Below are positions 12,299-23,308 of a stretch of DNA of 64,000 nucleotides, in pieces. Position numbers and translations under genes: made by a program. Origin of the DNA: Pomacea canaliculata (taxonomy: Eukaryota > Mollusca > Gastropoda > Architaenioglossa > Ampullariidae); the NCBI RefSeq assembly GCF_003073045.1, contig NC_037594.1, positions 31,980,737-32,044,736 on the forward strand, written 5' to 3'. Under the pieces are notes generated by a model. That model saw nothing but the letters and a program-made list of their open reading frames with translations. It did not search any database and was not told the origin of the DNA. Each line of letters starts with the position of its first letter. The stretch's first letter is position 1.

Positions 12299-15148
12299 AT
12301 GGCGGCGGTTTCTTCGCGCTCTGTGGCTTTCTCCTTTGCTTTTTTATACGGTAAGTCGCAGAGATGCAAATTAAGGAATCATTAATTATTGTTTCAAAGG
12401 TCCTGTTGTGTCAAACTGTGGAGTGTAGACATCTTTAAAGTCTATCAACGGTTGCAAAATTCCCTGTTTTATTCGAGAAGCTTGCAAGTGAAACAAACTG
12501 TCATGCTCTTCTTTTCTTCTGTCATTTTTATTTCTGTTCGATTTTCTTTTTTCTTTGTCTTTTCTTTCCTTGAACATTTCTTTGTTTTTGTTTTGGATGT
12601 GTGTGTTCTCTTTCTCCCTGTTCAGTAGCAGTAAACTCGGAATTTGGTATCCGTAGTGGCTGTAGAATAGTTTGATGAACACTTTTTATGCCTAGGTAAA
12701 AGACAAGGTACTAGCAGCAAACGACCTAATACATCAATACCTGGAAACTGAGAATTTGTGTATAAGTGAAAACTACTCTCAACAAGTAAAAATGGCGAAA
12801 AAAATTTATCTTTCATTCACAACTCCTGCATTTTGAGATACATGTACTCAGTCAGCTTCTTTTAGGATTGAGGGATGTTTTCTGACACACTTTCTGTGAC
12901 ATTTCTTGATTCCCGTGTCTGCTATTCTAAGAGAAAGATTTATCTACTTCTCGCCCTCACAATTCCTGGTGAGTCACATGAGAAACTGCAGGATTCCCTA
13001 CAGGTAAAGAATGGTTATCTCAGACATACTGCCAACAGTTTCTGGCTCGCAAGATCTGTATCCAGGCTAAAGCTAGAAAAAAAAATCTCTGGAATTCCTC
13101 GTCACATAGTTTTGTGAACTCATCCTTCATCTAAGCAATGGTTTAAAACCTTCTTTTCCTTTTTAACCATGGTCCCTTTAACTAATCAAAATCTCACGGA
13201 TTCACGCAATGTGAGTAAGCAGTGAAATGTTATCTGTCTCAAAATTTTTCTGCAATTTTTTATTGCTTCTTGTTATAAACTTCATAAGTTGAGTCTGTTA
13301 TGCGAGCCACACACAAGCGCGTGCGCACGCGCGATCTCGGGGAGGCAATCCCCAGTAAAGTATTCCTGGTTCCATAAGCGTCTTTGAGAGAGAGTGAGAA
13401 ATAGAGAGACAGACAGAGAAAAAAATGAAGGAGAAGGAAGGTGGCAGAGAATGTGGAGAGAAAGGATGTTAGAGAGTGACATGCCTTTGACTTTTGTCCC
13501 ATTTTTTTCTTTAGTTTGGATGTTGCTGCCAACAAGTCAGGTGCACGGTAAGATACCTCTGTACCTTATCCGGCTGCGAGAACTACTTCAACGTCAAAGA
13601 GCCTTCGAGCAAGTCCAGAACACACGCCTGAAGACCCTGGAGGAAGCCTCGACATCCTTCGCCAGCCAACTGTTTCCTCTCCAGCTTTCCGCCGATAACC
13701 ATAGCAACGTGATTTTGTCTCCTCTGGGCGCCTTTGCTTCCATGGCCATGACCCTGTCAGGTTCAGACGGAATGACGAAAATGGAAGTACGCCAACTCTT
13801 GCGCATGCCTAATATCACGGGTGTGCACACGACGATCCAGCATGCCTTCCGAACGTTTCACAACGATGACACCAGTATTGGCAACGACCCCGCCGCGGAC
13901 GACGACGGCTTTGCTAGCGACGCCACCAGCGAGGACTTTCCTGAAGACATGGACAGGGAGTACGCCAAGATCGTTGAGATCGCGAAAAATGACCTCGCTG
14001 TTGATAAAAGCATCAGTTACACCACCGGCAGCAGCAACATCATGTCTGGGATCGGTATTTCGCTCGCGACCGTCGGTAGCAGCAGCGACGTCGACAACAA
14101 GCGACAACTCTCCGAAGATGACGTCAGACCTCGCGTGACCGCGCGCTTCGCCAACGGCCTGTTCCACAGCGATGACGTGGCGATGACTCAGTTGTTTTCC
14201 AACCGTCTGGCGGAGCTGTATGGAGCGCCCCCGATGGCCATGGAGCCCTCTGACCCCGCCTCCTCCGTCAACCTTTGGGTGGACGCCACCACGCTTGGCA
14301 CCGTGCCCCAGATGCTGGATGCGCCCCTTGACCCCGGAAACTCATCTCTCTTCTTGGTCAGCGCCGTCTTCTTTCACGGCGCCTGGCAGGACGAGTTTGA
14401 CGCCCGCAAGACAGTGCCGGTGGACTTCAGCACGGACGTCGGAGACACGGTCCGCATCGATACCATGCACCGTATCGGCAACTACTCCGTCAAGACGCCT
14501 GAAGACATCGGAAGCAAAATTCTGGAGCTGCCATACGCCGGGGGCAACTACAGTCTCTTTGTCTTCCTTCCGCTGCCCGGCCATGACTTGTCCCAGCTGG
14601 CCGAGCGCCTGAGGTCGGCGGACATTCCTATCCTACTCCGCGATATGCCGCCTCCGACCTTGACCCTTGTCCTGCTGCCCAAGTTTAGGGTCAGCCAGAG
14701 GCAATCACTGAAATTATCCATGGAGACCCTTGGAGCAAGACGTCTGTTCAAGCCCTGGCAGGCGCAGCTTCAGAGGATGACGGGAGAGGAAAAAAGCAGG
14801 TTGCACGTGCAAGACGTCATCCAGTATGCCGCTCTGCACGTGGACGAAGGAGGAAGCCTCTTACGGAATGGTGATGCTCCCCGCGACACGTCATCACACT
14901 CGTCGACCCTAGACAGCACCCCGACAACACCTTTCGACGTCAGCGATGAAGAGCAGTACCCTGAGATAGACGATGATGATTATTCTGACTATGAAGATGA
15001 TGAAATTGAGGAAGACTACGACACAGAAGATGGAGTAGATGGAGACATTAATGACTTCATCGTAGATAGGCCGTTCCTTTTTGTGCTGCTGGACAAACGA
15101 TTTCAGCTTGTGCTGCTCATGGGTCGGGTAGCGACACCGATTCCTTGA
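12299..15148 (+). CDS. Secreted serpin with an enlarged acidic reactive-loop region
   Basis: Two exons, 12299-12350 and 13515-15148, join in phase (TAC G|GT..AG|TT TGG) to give 561 residues. Exon 1 starts MAAVSSRSVAFSFAFLY and runs into VWMLLPTSQVHG, a convincing signal peptide. Serpin landmarks (561-residue numbering): NVILSPLGAFASMAM (82-96), VTARFANGLF (from 225), VNLWVDATTLGTVPQML (269-285), SAVFFHGAWQDEF (about 310-322), LLPKFRVS (from 404), ALHVDEGGS (457-465) and DRPFLFVLL (535-543), with C-terminal LLMGRVATPIP. Two insertions stand out. Residues about 134-224 are Ser/Asp-rich and sit after the helix C/D region. The reactive loop from GGS (463) to VDRPF is about 70 residues instead of about 25 and ends in a stretch with 23 Asp/Glu in 40 (492-531). 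The hinge lacks the small-residue run of inhibitory serpins. At least five NxS/T sites are present. The fold assignment is secure; inhibitory activity is doubtful and the target is unknown. Confidence 0.9.
12351..13514 (+). other. Serpin intron splitting the signal peptide
   Basis: A 1,164-bp intron with donor GGTAAGT and an acceptor after a T-rich tract (TTTTTTTCTTTAG). The exon 2 frame stays open upstream through the acceptor to 13394, where the polypyrimidine tract reads as hydrophobic residues, so an intronic start is possible on paper. I prefer the spliced start because exon 1 provides a typical signal sequence and the phase matches exactly. Confidence 0.7.
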
Positions 15149-16510
15149 ACTCACGAAGCAGTGCGGTGTCCGCTGAAGGTCTGCGCTACATGAGTGCGAG
15201 TCCAGTAAACACAACTTCACCTGCAGATGGGAACTACGACGGTTGCGCTCCACCCGACGAGAACCATCGCCACCTAAAGTGAGTTTGATAAACACGATTC
15301 ATCTCTCTCAGAGCCATCTTCGATTCTGTGTTCCATGAAAGAAAGACATTCCTGAATCAACTAGTGTCTTCATGTCATGTCGGCATCTGTGGTTAAAGAA
15401 ATTTTTATGCATTTATTTCGACCTCTCAAGCAGTCCCATCAATGTCCTGTTTTCATACAGCGCCTAGAGTAACGACAACGAAAGAACGAGGATTGGTGAA
15501 GAAGAGAACAAAGTAATATATTACTTATACGGGGTGATATCCTCAACTTTAAACTCAGCCTCGCGCCGCTGACAGTGTAATGAATGCTGCCATTTCCTCA
15601 GCTGCACTACAGGCTGCGAGGCGTGCAGGTGATGGCGAAGGGAACTGAAGAGAACACGTGTTAGTCACGATGGAGGCTGTCCTCAGTTTGTAGTAGATGA
15701 CCCACGGCGATGGGAGGACGATAGGAAATATGTTGATTCTCCCGTGACAGTGTTTCTTGGGCCTTACAGTGTGCGACTATCTTGTGTGTGTGTATGAGAG
15801 AGATATAACGAAGAAAAGAAGAAAAAAAATTGAAATGTGAGAATGAGGCAGAAAACGAAGAAAGAAAGAAACAAAGAAATGAAATGTGCTTGCATGTGTG
15901 TGAGTGTCTTTATGGCGCAGGTATTTATATCCATGTATGCCTGTCCTTGCATGTGCGTACACGCTCCAGAAGTTTGAAAAATATTAAATTTTTGTGAAAT
16001 TCAAAGAGTTTAAGTTTAATTAAGGTAACTTGGTTGTATCACTGTACATCATTAAAAGAGTATTTTTTTTACTGAAATATGAGGATTTCATTTAAAGAGC
16101 GTTCTCGTAACGTTAAGAATCGAAGAAAGATTGATGAGGCAGACAAGTAAAGACAGGGTAGAGAAAAGCAAATGAGAAACAACCATCTTTATTTGATCAC
16201 AAAATTTAATAATAATTTGGGAAGGTGCTCCCAGTTACAAGTTACATCATTTCAAAATGGCGATTAACTGACTATATCAACCGACTCTATAATGAGACAG
16301 TTTTTTACAAACAGTGAAGCGTAGAATGGCGTCTTTTCAAGACATATCAATATATTCATGATATAACTTTTGATAGTTTTGACATATACGAATAAACGAC
16401 GCGTCGCACTGGCAGCTTCAAAAGAGTTCCGCTGCCAAACGACAGTCTGCTTACATGGAGAGAGCAAAGCAGATCATGTTTCACGTCCAACATCCGGTAG
16501 TCAGCACACT
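15149..16510. other. Shared 3' flank of the convergent serpin and DyP genes
   Basis: This should hold both 3' UTRs. ATTAAA motifs at 15983 and 16051 could serve the plus-strand serpin, and AATAAA on the minus strand at 16193-16188 the peroxidase. No coding exon is seen. Confidence 0.6.
16188..16193 (-). promoter_or_regulatory. Polyadenylation signal AATAAA of the DyP peroxidase gene
   Basis: AATAAA on the minus strand about 320 nt after the stop codon at 16513-16511. Confidence 0.5.
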
Positions 16511-19500
16511 TTAGCACTCGAGTTTCTTCAGCTGGGCGACGCCAGGGAAATACCAGTAGGTGCCCTTGACGTTGCGGGAGAGGCGCATGATGTCGTCACT
16601 GTGGCCGTCGCCGCCGGCGCCCACCATGCGGTCCAGCATGTACTCGATGTTGCGCGGGGAGGCGGCGTAGCCGATGAAGAAGAGGCCGGCGTCACCACTG
16701 AGGGTTCCATACGGCATCGACTGCCGCACGATCTGGAACGGCTTGGGCGCCTGGAAGGCGTTACCTGCAACCGTCACGTTTGGTTTTTTTTTGGTTTTTT
16801 TTCAAATCAAACGACAATCACTAACCTCATCAGCTACATCCCCAAGAAATCTCAGGCCTTCTTAACATATCGTTGAAATCAGACTAGGTAAGTTTGTGTT
16901 TTTTACATGAGTCACATATTTCTTTTAACATAGTTACATATTTGACGAAAAATAATCGGTTAAAAAGCCAGCCAAATATGGACGAATATTTCACAAAGAT
17001 TGGCAAAGTTACTAGATGACAGCTATATATAAAAACTTTGTGAAACGTTCGTCTACATTTTTCTGATTAAGATCTTTCGGAAAACCAAATATTTAATTAT
17101 GAAAATTAAGTCATTGATTTTGTTTAAAAGCTAAGCAGGCTGTAAATAGGGCTAGAGTGTAGATGTTTATCATTTAAGAAACCCAGCCAGCTTACAATTG
17201 GGTCTAGAGCGTAGATGTTTATCCGGGGTATCTTCTCACACTCAGGGTTAGGGTTAGGGTTATATATATAAATAATTTTGTGACCGTCTTACTCAGGGCT
17301 AAAGTAAATATGTTTATCCAGAGTATACTGTCATACTCGAGGTTGAGGTATATCTATACATACGTTTATTCAAGGTACCCTGTCATAAAGGTTAAAGTAC
17401 ATCAATATATTATGGGTATCCTGTCGTACTTACTGGCTGTCATTCTCGCCACATGGGAGCTGATGCTTTTTCTTTGGAGTTCGATGCTGTCGGGACGAGT
17501 GCGGCCCACCCAGCTCTCTAGAGTCTTTTCTATAACGCACACGGACATGCACATATGAAAGAATATATATTATATATAGGTGTAAGCCTAGTGTGGTGGC
17601 CACATAGACATCCACTTATAGAAACAAGAATCTTTACATGTTAAGTACTAGTAAATATAATCACAAGACATAGTTCGTAAAAAGCCACCTCCAACCTCCA
17701 GACGCCGACAGGTCGTGTAGTGATCTTGTAAAAGGTTTCTTAATGGTGCTAGACTTTTGTTTTGTGAACTTTATCATCACTCTCAAGCGATCCACATGGG
17801 GGATAACCGACAGATCTTTACATCTGCACGTAACACAAAAATTAATAATCAATATATATATATATAGATACATGCATAGGTAAAAAGATAAAGGTCATCC
17901 CCTGATCCTTTTCAGTCGTTGCGCTCATGACCATTTCATGTGAGGGTGGATGCCATCACTCTTCACTATCATTTTCTCCAACAGTCTCTGGAGTCAGGTA
18001 CCCGTTCCCGACAGCTGGGTTGATACGGGGCTAGTTCGATGCCACTGGGGTATAGAACAGGTGCGGACGCCAGTGTTGCAAGAACTCAGATATCCGCTTC
18101 CCCTCATCGATATAGATCTTGACCTCAATATATGATAGCTGACAGCTAAGTAATAAGTCTAAAATGTTAAGCAGCAGTGAATATTTCCCAACCTTTCTCC
18201 GATTCGATCACATCAAGATTGTGGATCCACTTCTGAGTGATCTGTGGACAGAAACACGTTAACATTTAACAAACAAAAATAAAAAAACAAACATTGCGAA
18301 CATGCTGGAAATACTATATTAGCTCTGAGACTATTTAAAGGTATATCCTGAGTGCTAACAGGTCTCCTCTACCAGTCTTTAACACAGGCATGAGAGCCGG
18401 TCTCTCTACTTTTTTAGCCTCCTTTTCATGCTAAAATGCCAGGCTAAAATCATCTAAAACAATATTTAAACTACGAGTAAGCAAAGAATAACTTAAAAAG
18501 TATCTCGATTTCTATTGCAATTATTAAGTTGTGTTTTAAAAGTTGTAAGACAACTTTGGTGTGAAGTGCTCCGCGCTTATTCAGCTTTTGTTGCAAGCTC
18601 AGGGGTAGCGTACTTACCACGTAACTTCCGCCAGTCGCCTTCTCCACGGCTATCTCCCGACGGTCGTCTTCGTCTGCTGCATTTTCAGTACCTGTCCGTC
18701 ACACAGGTCACACTCTACCCTTTTACTGCCTGTATTGTGTCACACCTACCATAACTAGCATGTGACAATGAGGTCACGTTTACTTGTGTGAGATCATAAC
18801 TACCAGTTCACTAACTGCAGGTTACAGAGGTCACAGCTACAATTTACGACCTGTAGATATCAGTCACAGGTATCATCCTATAACCAGTATATGACACTGA
18901 GGTCACGTTTACAACCTTTACATGTACAATGAAGTCACACGTCAATACATTTGCAATCTGAGCATTGTACACGACGTCGACTGCACTCCCGATGAGTGTG
19001 TTGCTTCTGCCTCTTACTCTGTGGATTTTCTTGACTACTGCGTGATAACTCATACTTTCTCGGTTCCAGAATTGACGACCTCATGCCCTTAGTCTTATTA
19101 TCATCATCACTCAGCAACAGACATTTTAGTTGTCTCCCTTGTACCAAAACACAAACAAACAAAACCCTGTGATGTTCGTCTTACCGTCAATGAAGCCAGA
19201 CAGGTCGCGTCCATTTTTGTAGACAAAGCTGTATACGTCTTCAAAGCTCTCAACGCTGTTCTTGGGCAAGTTTCTCATGATCTCCTGACACAACTCAAAC
19301 AGCTTGCTAATTTGGTTTGACTTGGCGTGGATAAAAATATCTCCACCTATCAGAAACAGTAGAAATAGCTGCATACACTGCGTTATCACACACACACAAG
19401 TGGGGAAAGCCGGGTGGCACATTAGTTAGTTCACTGCCATGCAGAGCTGTGTACTCATACTTCCCCACCCCAGTCAACCTAACGGCAGACACCGACATCA

Positions 19501-22500
19501 CATACCATCTATCTCCAAGTTAAATGCGATTTCTATCACCTTATTACGCAACGATTACAGGACCCCTTAATGAACAGAGAAAACTTATTAAATAATGTTA
19601 ATGAAACTTTTCAATTTATATACAATATTATCTAAAATAAAACAAAATATATAACAAATGAACATTTTAAGTTTAAATTACACATACACATGATATACAT
19701 TCATTCGTTTTAAAACAGGTGGATAACGAGCATATGGATACTCAGCCAAGAGCATACATGTATGTTTGTCTGCTTGATTGACATTCACTTAATTATGTTT
19801 CCAAATCTGACGTGTCTAACTTATTTACTACTTATTTAGGCATCAAAGACTGAACGTACCTGAACTGGGCATTTCTCCTAGAACTCCTTTGCGATGAGCG
19901 TAGACAAAGGGTTCATTGGTCTTTCCAGCCACCTACAAGATGATCATGTGAAAGTCATCGCTATTTGTATTCTCGCCTTCATCTCAACTACACAAACCAC
20001 GCACGCACGCACTCAGACACGGACGCCAAGCACGCACACCTCTTTGTCTAATGATCGTATGACACTGTACACATTATTCATTACACTGCTTTTATGACAG
20101 AAAATTATACTTAAAGTTTCACATATTTTTGATTAGTCATTTTTACTTTGTTTTATTCTGCTTGGGAGTGGTTGGGGGAAGTAGGAATAGTCTCTGGGCA
20201 GGTCTTCAAATTGTAATTGTAATGAGCTTCCCCCATTTAATGTTTTACCTGACTGTAGAAGTTTGGCCCAAAGCCCACACCTGCCAGGATCTCGTCGTCC
20301 TCGTCTGTCAGTGTGGGGTCGCACACCTTGTCCACGTACTGCTGCAGGCGGCTGACAGCACGCGCCACCTCGCGCGTGTTAGCCTGGGGGCACAGGTAGA
20401 TCCATAGGTAAAGCGCGTGGTCCTTTCCTTGAGAGTACACCTGCCACAGCCATCATTACCATAAGAGTACACTTGTTACAGCCATTATCTCTGTGTATTA
20501 CTGGTATCAAATATAGAGTAAGACCGAATACATACCACAGGCTAGCGTGCACAGAGAATACCTGTGTGCTAGTTCCGACAGTGTGAAGTTAGCTAATGGT
20601 CTATATAGCATGGTCTAACGTTCACTGCGTGGCATCTCACGCTTGCTTTTATGAGAGATTTTATGCTTCTGTGAGTTTTATGGTGGGTCAGACTCGTCCT
20701 AAAGTACAGCTTCCAACCAGTTAACCACTCGTGTGGGCGATTCTTCCCCTTGTCGCGTCCTGATTGTATTCATGCAGACACAAGGACACTGCTACATACA
20801 AACATCTTCATCTCAAGGACTTCTATACACGCAGTTACACTGACCTGTGAGAAAAAGTCACATAAGACACAGTAATCTTCGGCACGTCAGATAAAGCATA
20901 AGGTATATATAGGTATATAAGGCTATTTCCTGAGGACACATGCGCACTCACAGATTTCTGCGATTCCGGCGGCGCGGCGGCGATGACCTTGTGGGGTGAC
21001 GCTGTCTCTCGCAAAGTTTTCACAGCTTCATCCAAGGTGGTGGCCAGCGACTGACTGCCAAGCGTGGCCTTGTAGGCTCCATAGCTTGCTGCACCTGCCG
21101 CAGCCACGCCCACCAGCCATGGGGCCACCCTGCGGCCGGTGCCAGAGGACCGGGTGCTTGCTGCACGACATCCAACTGCAACAAACACATGGAGTGTCTG
21201 CTAATACATTTGCTGTCATGGTGACAGTGAGACCTGGTCACGCTGGGTCAGTCTGACACATAGTGGCGCTGAATGGATGAAGCGTCGGACGAATGTGTGT
21301 GAGGTTGATGGGGAAGTATGGGCAGCGAGGAGGACAGTGTGGACTGTTGTCTATCCATGTGTTGACTACTTGTCGCGAATCGCTCCCAGCGTCGCCGGAT
21401 GCACGCTCGTAACCTCTCACACAGCCGGCACCAAGACACACCCATTCGCTCGGCCAGAGGCGGTACATGACGTACATGTCGAACCTTTGATGAATGTAGA
21501 CCACGACAAAACGAAATGAACGGTGCAAGTAAGAAGTTTAGTAAAAATGTAGATAAAAATGGGGAAAAGATACCAAAATAAAATTGAATACACTTACGCT
21601 TACACGCACATGCAAGAAAACAGAAAACCCTACGCAGAAAAGAAAAGGTAATGAGAGATGTTAGTAAGGGACCACACGACGCAGGACCGGACGACGATGA
21701 CTCACTGATGCTGAGAGTGACCCTCACCTTGTTTTCTTCCAGTGGTGGGGAGGTGATGTCGTAAGGCTGACTTGCAGGTGGAAAATCAGACAGTTGAGAT
21801 TAGAAACACGCACAATGTTTGTTACTGATTTGTCTGACATGACTTTTGTCTGTCTTTAGCTTCTTGTCACTGAGTGTGTGAACTTGACCAGCTACTTGTT
21901 TAAGCAAGTCGTCTGCTCCGGGGCCTGTGTTCAGATTTGAAGTTTGAAGGCAACACAGTTGAGAGCAGAGCACAGTCCTGGCACTGAAGAAACGAAGGCG
22001 ACAGCAGTCAGTGACACGCAGAGAGCAAGATGGAGGATGACACAAACACATCTCATCACGTGACGCGCATAGATCCAGAATCTAATCTACACAACATAGC
22101 AATGTACGTGGTTTGTAAATAATAAATAGAAAACGGCCTGGTCCACAATGGTCCCACTGCTAGAACAGCTAAAAATGTCAGTAAAGAAGGCACAAAATCC
22201 AGTGCAATCAAAAATCCAAAGCAGGATGGAAGAACTTGAGTGGAAGCTGTTGCCGGAAGAAGTGACGCAGCAATAAGCACAGAAGAACAATCCACAACAG
22301 AAGCGAACGGTGCAACAAACATCACAGATGAGTAGGAGACAACAAACGCCACAGATGAGAGGGAGAAACCAAAACTCGCCGTAGATCCACAGATAAGACA
22401 ACACGACAGAGAACTGGTCCCCTCCAGCCAGCCAGGCGAAGGGACATCACTCTCCTGCCAACATTTCGTGCAGCTCTAGTGAGCCACTTTTTCCTTGCGT

Positions 22501-23308
22501 GTAAAGGTTTAGTTTTTTACTTTTTTAACCACGTGGAGAGAAAGCTTTAACTGGGCTCTGCTTTTTTGCCAAGTCCTCGACAAGGAAAACTAACCTACGG
22601 AACTCATTTGGACTCCTTAGTTTCTCACTTTTTTTACAGGGCACAAATGCAACGTGTTCTTTTTTTCTTTATACTCATTCAGCTGTTTAAGTTATTCTGT
22701 CTTACATACGTTGACATGCAACACATGCCCCCTAACCATCTTGATCGCATATAAATGGGAAACATCTTTCAATCTTTGCAACATTTTTCTGTCCACTAAT
22801 AAAACATGAATATTCTCCAGACGATAATGGAGGATAATGTTGCATGTGCTTTCTCGCCTTACATATTGCACTCGCCCAGCCGCAACACCACAGACCTGCA
22901 CTGCCACAACCACACCTACCCCCCTCGTGCCGTGCGAGTTTGCCGCGGTACGGCGGCCGTCCTTGACCGCTATAACTGGAAAGCAAGCAGTTTATCAGGG
23001 AAGTGGCACAATCCCCCGTTACTTCTGCGTCTCACTTGAGAAACACACTGCTTTTAAGGATCAAGCGTAGTACCTCTGTTGTACCATCTGCTTATTCTGA
23101 TACAGGCGTGGTGCTCAAACTGCAAACAACCTGTTAGAACACTGGTGTTGCCAGACGATTTATGGTCGTGTCCAAAAGAGGACAGCACAGGCGATCACTG
23201 TCTGTGGTTGTGATCGCACCTGACGCTAACCACCTGATAAATTAACAGACTTTTACCTTGCTTGAGTGTTGATACGACTAGAGTCCGTGAAGCGCGGAGA
23301 GAGGCCAT
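16511..23308 (-). CDS. DyP-type haem peroxidase, predicted mitochondrial
   Basis: Nine exons join in phase on the minus strand: 23308-23257, 21175-20952, 20440-20249, 19932-19860, 19346-19185, 18691-18618, 18241-18193, 17529-17434 and 16764-16511, giving 391 residues. DyP peroxidases use haem and H2O2 to oxidise dyes, phenols and other substrates. Family marks: GGDIFIHAKS (181-190), NGRDLSGFIDGTEN (225-238) with the GxxDG motif and catalytic Asp234, GRTRPDSIEL (284-293), SHVARM (300-305) with the proximal haem ligand His301, IVRQSMPYG with the likely distal Arg321, and a C-terminal DAGLFFIGYAASP...DGHSDDIMRLSRNVKGTYWYFP block. Residues 1-45 (MASLRASRTLVVSTLKQVGC...) are Arg/Ser-rich without acids, as in a mitochondrial presequence, followed by a short Ala/Gly hydrophobic segment (about 41-55) that may anchor in a membrane. 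The exon 7 donor (G|GTTGGG) is weak; the other borders are good. The physiological substrate is unknown. Confidence 0.92.
17148..17430. repeat. Degenerate tandem repeat of about 60 bp in the last DyP intron
   Basis: Successive units share GTTTATCC-like, GGGTATC-CTGTCATACT-like and AGGGTTAGGGTTA-like blocks, for example starting near 17215, 17310, 17362 and 17407. The array runs up to the donor of DyP exon 8 (17434). Divergence between units is high. Confidence 0.55.

Noticed and set aside
13394-13514. Upstream extension of the serpin frame (MRNRETDREK...) as the true N-terminus
   Set aside because: It is purine-rich simple sequence followed by a polypyrimidine tract and acceptor; exon 1 at 12299 supplies an in-phase start and signal peptide.
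17244-17262. Three TTAGGG units, possible interstitial telomere sequence
   Set aside because: The run fits the local degenerate repeat, whose other units read GAGGTTGAGGTA-like at the same place, and three units are too few to imply a telomeric origin.
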